Shown here: positions 60,063 to 64,000 of the stretch, piece by piece
Layout: each line of letters begins with the position of its first letter
How positions within the stretch are numbered: the stretch's first letter is position 1
Source: Bradyrhizobium elkanii USDA 76
GTDB lineage: Bacteria > Pseudomonadota > Alphaproteobacteria > Rhizobiales > Xanthobacteraceae
NCBI RefSeq assembly: GCF_023278185.1
Contig: NZ_CP066356.1
Location: forward strand, 7,432,001 to 7,496,000
Direction: 5' to 3'
Length of the DNA: 64,000 nt
The notes under the pieces: generated by a model
The model's database searches: none
Seen by the model: the letters and a program-made list of their open reading frames with translations, nothing else
Told to the model about the DNA's origin: nothing
Position numbers and translations under genes: made by a program

Positions 60063-60752
60063 ATGCGAATTCTCCTGGTTGATCATCATGCGGACTTTGC
60101 CCGTGCTGTGAAGGAAGCGCTCCCCTATTGCGGGTTCGCAGTTGACGTGACACGCACGCTGGATGAGGCGGCGGCCGCGCTGGATTGCGCCAACTATCAC
60201 ATTCTTTTGCTCGAATTGGTTCTGCCCGATGGAGACGGCTTGGATTGGCTGAAGCAGCTGCGGCGCGAGGGACGCTCGATGCCGGCCATTATGATGAGCA
60301 GTCTCAACGATCTCGGCCGGCGGATTGCGATCTTCAATGCGGGCGCGGACGATTTCCTCCCCAAACCCGTATCGACCGAGGAACTCATCGCACGCATGCG
60401 GGCCATTCTGCGGCGGTCGACGCAAATGACGGCGCCGCTCGTGACATTCGGCAATCTGCACTTCGACCCCATTGCGAGGCAAGTCGCGGTCGGTGGTCGG
60501 ATACTGAAGATTGCCCGCCGCGAAGTGTGCATTCTTGAACATTTGCTCAACCGTGCCGGCCGCACCGTGCCGCGCGCATCACTGGAGGACAGCCTGTACG
60601 CGTTCGACGATGAGGTCTCGACCAATGCGCTGGAAGTCGGGATCTATCGCCTGCGCACGCATTTGAGCCAGTCGGGTGCGACGCTCAGGATCAAGACCGC
60701 GCGCGGCGTCGGTTACACCCTTGAACTCATTGAGGCAGCCTCGGCTGCCTGA
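60063..60752 (+). CDS. ttsI: TtsI, response-regulator-type activator of type III secretion
   Basis: 229 residues from ATG 60063. N-terminal receiver domain MRILLVDHHADFARAVKEAL; at the phosphorylation position it reads LLLELVLPDGDG with Glu in place of Asp, as described for TtsI proteins, and the Lys of FLPKPVSTEEL is kept. The C-terminal OmpR/PhoB winged helix (RREVCILEHLLNRAGRTVPR, then STNALEVGIYRLRTHLSQSG and RIKTARGVGYTLEL) binds tts boxes. TtsI activates secretion and effector genes. It is the first coding gene after the nod box and forms an operon with rhcC2 (28-base gap). Confidence 0.94.
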   Translation: MRILLVDHHADFARAVKEALPYCGFAVDVTRTLDEAAAALDCANYHILLLELVLPDGDGLDWLKQLRREGRSMPAIMMSSLNDLGRRIAIFNAGADDFLPKPVSTEELIARMRAILRRSTQMTAPLVTFGNLHFDPIARQVAVGGRILKIARREVCILEHLLNRAGRTVPRASLEDSLYAFDDEVSTNALEVGIYRLRTHLSQSGATLRIKTARGVGYTLELIEAASAA

Positions 60753-60780
60753 TTAAATCGAACTCGAAAGCAACAATCCC

Positions 60781-62235
60781 TTGAAGGTCATTTACAATGC
60801 TGCCGGCACCGATGAGCCGTCGATGGTCGCCAGCGCGTCGCGCTCTGCCGGTTTATCTCGCCTCTGCTACGTCCTGTGCGGATTTGCTATGCTGTTTTCA
60901 TCTGCTGCGGCAGCCGAGATCAAGCGGGATGGCAAAGGAGAACCGCCACGCGCGGCGCCGGGCGGCACCTCCGGCACGCTGAACCTGACTTCTTCACAGG
61001 GCAAGACAGTTCATCTGACCGCTGCGGCGACCAGCATCTTTGTTGCTGACCCGACGATTGCGGATTATCAGGCACCGTCGAACACGACGATCTTCGTGTT
61101 TGGCAAGAAATCCGGACGGACCAGCCTCTTTGCCCTGAACGAAAACGGCGAGGCTCTCGCCGAGCTGCGCGTGGTCGTTACACAGCCGATCGAGGACCTG
61201 CGAGCAACGCTTCGAGCCGAGGTTGGCGACTATCCGATCCACGTGAGCTATACCCCACGCGGCGCTATCCTAAGCGGTACGGCGCCCAATGCCGAAGTCG
61301 TCGAGACCGCCAAGAAAGTTACCGAGCAGTTTCTTGGGGCCGGGTCACTGGTCGTCAACAAGATCCAGGTCGCCGGGTCGTTGCAGGTGAATCTCAGCGT
61401 ACGGGTCGCAGAAGTCTCCCGCAGCGCCGTCAAGGATCTCAATATCCATTTCACCGCATCCAGCCCGAACGGCGCTTTTCTGATCAGCGGCAAAGATGGC
61501 GGGTCTGGCGCCGCCGGCGGCGGCGGCACGATCGGTATCGGGTTCAGCGCCGGCAATACCAATCTCAGCGCTGTTCTCGACGCGCTCGCCAGCGAACACC
61601 TCGCCTCGATCCTGGCTGAGCCGAATCTGACGGCGATGTCCGGCGAGTCCGCAAGCTTCCTGGCCGGCGGCGAATTCCCCATTCCTGTGATGCAGGATAA
61701 TCGCCAGGTTTCGGTTCAATTCCGCCAGTTCGGCGTGAGCCTCGAATTCGTTCCGACGGTTCTCAACAATAATCAGATCAATGTCCGTGTGAAGCCCGAA
61801 GTCAGCGAACTGTCGAGCGAAGGCCAAGTCAAGATCAATGGCATGGAAGTCCCTGCCCTCTCGACGCGGCGGGCCAGCACCGTGGTCGAGCTCGCCAGCG
61901 GTCAGAGCTTTGCAATCGGCGGACTGATTAGGCGCAACTTCAACAACGACATCGGTGAATTTCCCTGGCTCGGCGACGTGCCGATCCTCGGCGCGCTGTT
62001 TCGCTCCTCATCGTTTCAAAAGCGAGAAACCGAACTTGTCATTATCGTCACGCCTTACATCGTGCGGCCCGGATCGAACCCGAGCCGGATGAGTGCGCCG
62101 AGCGATCGCATCGCACCGCCGTCGGACGCGGGCCGCATTTTGACGAATACGCTGGCGCGACCGCCAAAAGACCGCGATGCGCCCCGCACCAGCGCACCAG
62201 GATTGACCGGCAGCGCCGGCTTTATCATCGAATGA
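60781..62235 (+). CDS. rhcC2: Secretin RhcC2 (CpaC-like) of the rhizobial T3SS
   Basis: 484 residues. The frame starts at a TTG at 60781; a signal segment (LCYVLCGFAMLFSSAAAA) suits a start in the first 15 codons. N-terminal BON-like/N0 region (TSIFVADPTIADYQAPSNTT then IFVFGKKSGRTSLFALNENG), then the secretin homology domain (SAVLDALASEHLASILAEPN, ESASFLAGGEFPIPV, VEFRQ-type strands) and the closing ELVIIVTPYIVRP. It is closer to Tad-pilus CpaC than to classic YscC, as known for the rhizobial RhcC2/y4xJ partner of RhcC1. It should form part of the outer-membrane ring. Confidence 0.85.
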   Translation: MKVIYNAAGTDEPSMVASASRSAGLSRLCYVLCGFAMLFSSAAAAEIKRDGKGEPPRAAPGGTSGTLNLTSSQGKTVHLTAAATSIFVADPTIADYQAPSNTTIFVFGKKSGRTSLFALNENGEALAELRVVVTQPIEDLRATLRAEVGDYPIHVSYTPRGAILSGTAPNAEVVETAKKVTEQFLGAGSLVVNKIQVAGSLQVNLSVRVAEVSRSAVKDLNIHFTASSPNGAFLISGKDGGSGAAGGGGTIGIGFSAGNTNLSAVLDALASEHLASILAEPNLTAMSGESASFLAGGEFPIPVMQDNRQVSVQFRQFGVSLEFVPTVLNNNQINVRVKPEVSELSSEGQVKINGMEVPALSTRRASTVVELASGQSFAIGGLIRRNFNNDIGEFPWLGDVPILGALFRSSSFQKRETELVIIVTPYIVRPGSNPSRMSAPSDRIAPPSDAGRILTNTLARPPKDRDAPRTSAPGLTGSAGFIIE

Positions 62236-62245
62236 GGATCGTCAA

Positions 62246-62911
62246 ATGACTCTGCGACATCTGTGCCATTTGATCGTTATGGCGGCAACGTTGGGTGGAT
62301 GCGCAAATAGTGCTTCGGTCCGTTCCGAGCCGGCTGAGCAGGCGATCCAGGTGGAACAGAAGAGCAGCGTCTTGTTCTTGCAGAGCCTTCGTGGCTCTGA
62401 AAGGCATCGGCTGCGGAATTTCATTGCGCATGCCAGTGGCGGTCGCCGGGATGCACTCCATATTGATGTCACCGGCTCACCCCGGCTCATTGCACAAGTG
62501 GCCCACGAGGCCCGTGCCATGGGCATCGCCCCCTATAACATCCGCCTGGCCGCCTCCCCGATCGATCTGCCCGCCCGCTTCGGGGTGCGGATCGAGGCCA
62601 TCACCTTTGAGGCCCATCCTCCCGTTTGTCCATCTCTTTCCATCGTCGGACCTGCGGTAAACGACAATTCATTCGATCCGACCCTTGGCTGCTCGACCAG
62701 AAACAATCTGGCAGTCATGGTCAACGATCCGATCGACTTGCTGGACAATCGATCTGTCATGACAAGTAGTGGCGATCGCGCCGCTAGTCCTCTTGCCAGC
62801 TACGGCACCTTTGCCCCGCCCAACAAGAGCAAAGAGGAAGATGGAGGGAGCAACAGGGCAACACCGGAAGCCCCCGCGGCGACGACGAGGGACGTACAGC
62901 CCCCTCGATGA
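62246..62911 (+). CDS. CpaD-like lipoprotein (y4xK type)
   Basis: 221 residues from ATG 62246. A lipoprotein signal, MTLRHLCHLIVMAATLGGCA, ends in a lipobox Cys. The C-terminal half reads CPSLSIVGPAVNDNSFDPTL then GCSTRNNLAVMVNDPIDLLD, the CpaD pattern of Tad-type assembly lipoproteins. In NGR234-like loci the same order ttsI-rhcC2-y4xK is found. It likely helps place or stabilise the RhcC2 secretin in the outer membrane. Ten bases separate it from rhcC2, so same operon. Confidence 0.82.
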   Translation: MTLRHLCHLIVMAATLGGCANSASVRSEPAEQAIQVEQKSSVLFLQSLRGSERHRLRNFIAHASGGRRDALHIDVTGSPRLIAQVAHEARAMGIAPYNIRLAASPIDLPARFGVRIEAITFEAHPPVCPSLSIVGPAVNDNSFDPTLGCSTRNNLAVMVNDPIDLLDNRSVMTSSGDRAASPLASYGTFAPPNKSKEEDGGSNRATPEAPAATTRDVQPPR

Positions 62912-62918
62912 GGGGCTG
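62897..62918 (+). terminator. Hairpin over the y4xK stop codon
   Basis: CAGCCCCCTC and GAGGGGCTG with a GAT loop form a GC-rich stem with one bulged C, spanning the TGA. No U tract follows, so it may only slow transcription between the convergent operons. Confidence 0.4.
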
Positions 62919-63039
62919 GCGCCACCGTCAAGATGATCCAGGGTTTTTTCGTTCCGATTGAATTAGAACGGGTCTCTATAGATTTTCGCTCTGGCGCGTT
63001 TCTTCACGCGAACCGGGACCCGCTTCGCCCGGAAGCACT

Positions 63040-64000
63040 CTAGACCAGGCCGCCAGCGTAAAGCGCTTTTGCGACCGCCTCGAAATATTGCGAAGGAACC
63101 GGGTTGCCGAGCTTTGCTGTGCCGAGCAGCTGTCGCGCCAGGACGTCGTCATCCACAACCTTGAGGCCCAGCGCGCGCGCCTCGCCAAGCAGTTTGGAAG
63201 CAGTTTCGCTCTCGCCACGGCAGACCAGGATCGGCACGCCGGTTTCGCCGCGAACATAGCGCAGCCCAACCAGGGTTGTGGATCCCGTTAGGATCAGGTT
63301 GGCGCGATGAACGCCAAGGGGAGCCTCGTTCGCGGACTCCTGGCGCAGACGCCGATGTTCGCGTTTCACTTGCGGATTGCCTTGCTGTTCCTTGTTCTCG
63401 CGCTTGGCCTCGGTTTCGGTCATGCGCATCTCCTGCAGGAACAACCAGCGCTGGATCAGAAGATCAGTCAATCCGCCGACGAGAAACGCCCCGCCCGCAA
63501 TCCCGGCCAGCAGCTTGACCTCGGTGAAGACCAATCCGAAACAGCCCATGCCACAGACCGGCAAATACACCAACGCTTTCCAGCTAGCGGTCACGGTGAA
63601 GAAAAAGCACGTCCCGAGGAGCACCACCTTAACCAGAGTCTTGCCAAGCTCGATGGCCGATCGTTTCGATGCGATCCGCGTCAAGCCCTTGATGGGATCC
63701 AGTTTCTCAAGTTTCGGTTTGAGTGGCTCCAAAGCAATCATGAAGCCGCCATTGGCCAGAACATTAGCCAGAAGGGCAGCTGCCACGGCCGCCGCGAGTA
63801 AAGGCCCGACCGTTGCGATCGAAAGTTCCAGTAAGCCGCTGAGCGCCTGCGGAACGGCGCTCGTGAAAGGCTGCTCCTGCAGTTTGTCGATCAGCCGGAC
63901 CGTTTCATGCCACTTGTCTTCGATCGCTCCCGCTCTCCACCACAGACAGGAAAGACCGGCGCAGGCGCTGACCCCGCTCACCAAATCCGCACTGCGCGCG
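63040..64000 (-). CDS. rhcU: RhcU/SctU export-gate switch protein (N-terminus outside the window)
   Basis: The frame is open through the window edge (SADLVSGVSACAG near 63995), so about 320 of ~345 residues are present. Four membrane helices (ATVGPLLAAAVAAALLANVL, VKVVLLGTCFFFTVTASW, LVYLPVCGMGCFGLVF and AGIAGGAFLVGGLTDLL) precede the cytosolic part with EMRMTETEAKRENKEQQGNP, the linker of SctU proteins. Normally NPTHIAVGLRY follows. Here the sequence reads LILTGSTTLVGLRYVRGETG, so the autocleavage motif NPTH is replaced by TGST. In other systems that motif is required for substrate switching. Convergent to ttsI-rhcC2-y4xK with a 128-base gap. Confidence 0.92.
   Translation of the reverse strand, partial: ARSADLVSGVSACAGLSCLWWRAGAIEDKWHETVRLIDKLQEQPFTSAVPQALSGLLELSIATVGPLLAAAVAAALLANVLANGGFMIALEPLKPKLEKLDPIKGLTRIASKRSAIELGKTLVKVVLLGTCFFFTVTASWKALVYLPVCGMGCFGLVFTEVKLLAGIAGGAFLVGGLTDLLIQRWLFLQEMRMTETEAKRENKEQQGNPQVKREHRRLRQESANEAPLGVHRANLILTGSTTLVGLRYVRGETGVPILVCRGESETASKLLGEARALGLKVVDDDVLARQLLGTAKLGNPVPSQYFEAVAKALYAGGLV

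Overview
The window looks like part of a rhizobial symbiosis island, most likely Bradyrhizobium. The right end holds the regulatory edge of a rhizobial type III secretion (T3SS) locus: ttsI, an rhcC2-type secretin, a y4xK-type lipoprotein and, facing them, rhcU, which is cut by the window end. A near-consensus nod box and two to three tts boxes accompany them. The rest is the usual island mixture of insertion sequences, decayed genes and isolated metabolic cargo.

Layout. 1-6.5 kb: an amino-acid-derived biosynthetic set. It has a serine hydroxymethyltransferase-like enzyme (cut by the window start), an ATP-grasp ligase and an Asp/Glu-type racemase on the minus strand, facing an M20 dipeptidase-like enzyme and a NodU/TobZ-type carbamoyltransferase. 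6.8-15.3 kb: a worn defence-like stretch with DUF2130 and DUF4145 remnants, an intact HEPN protein (DUF4209), a 992-aa helical protein and a wrecked DUF3883 gene. The DUF3883 gene is interrupted by a 942-bp element that has terminal inverted repeats and an 8-bp target duplication and carries only a FitAB/VapBC toxin-antitoxin pair. 15.3-25.3 kb: an autotransporter with a metallopeptidase motif, an MFS symporter, small hypothetical proteins, a carotenoid-type (DUF422) pseudogene and an S10 serine peptidase.

25.5-31.2 kb: an IS66-family element with both ends and an 8-bp target duplication. Its tnpB gene is split by a 2.5-kb serine-recombinase element bounded by TCGAGC. 31.5-41.8 kb: a McjD-type ABC exporter and an asparagine-synthetase/lasso-cyclase-like gene whose N-terminal and C-terminal halves lie 6.5 kb apart. 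Between the halves are a TetR-DUF302-amidase operon, an IS21-family istAB pair and a decayed IS5-family transposase. 42.5-44.3 kb: a small exported Cys-rich peptide and a resolvase remnant.

44.9-58.2 kb: a 741-aa candidate T3SS effector, a small EamA-like membrane protein, a cytochrome P450, a radical SAM/SPASM enzyme, an FAD amine oxidase, a class I methyltransferase, a tts-box-driven repeat effector broken by two frameshifts, a VirK-family protein and a second tts box followed by an effector stub. 58.4-64 kb: the nod box, a 1.6-kb leader without a convincing gene, then ttsI-rhcC2-y4xK and the convergent rhcU. The expected circuit, from knowledge of rhizobia, is flavonoid plus NodD acting on the nod box, then TtsI, then the tts boxes, then secretion and effector genes. 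Here several effector outputs of that circuit have decayed while the regulator and secretion genes look intact.
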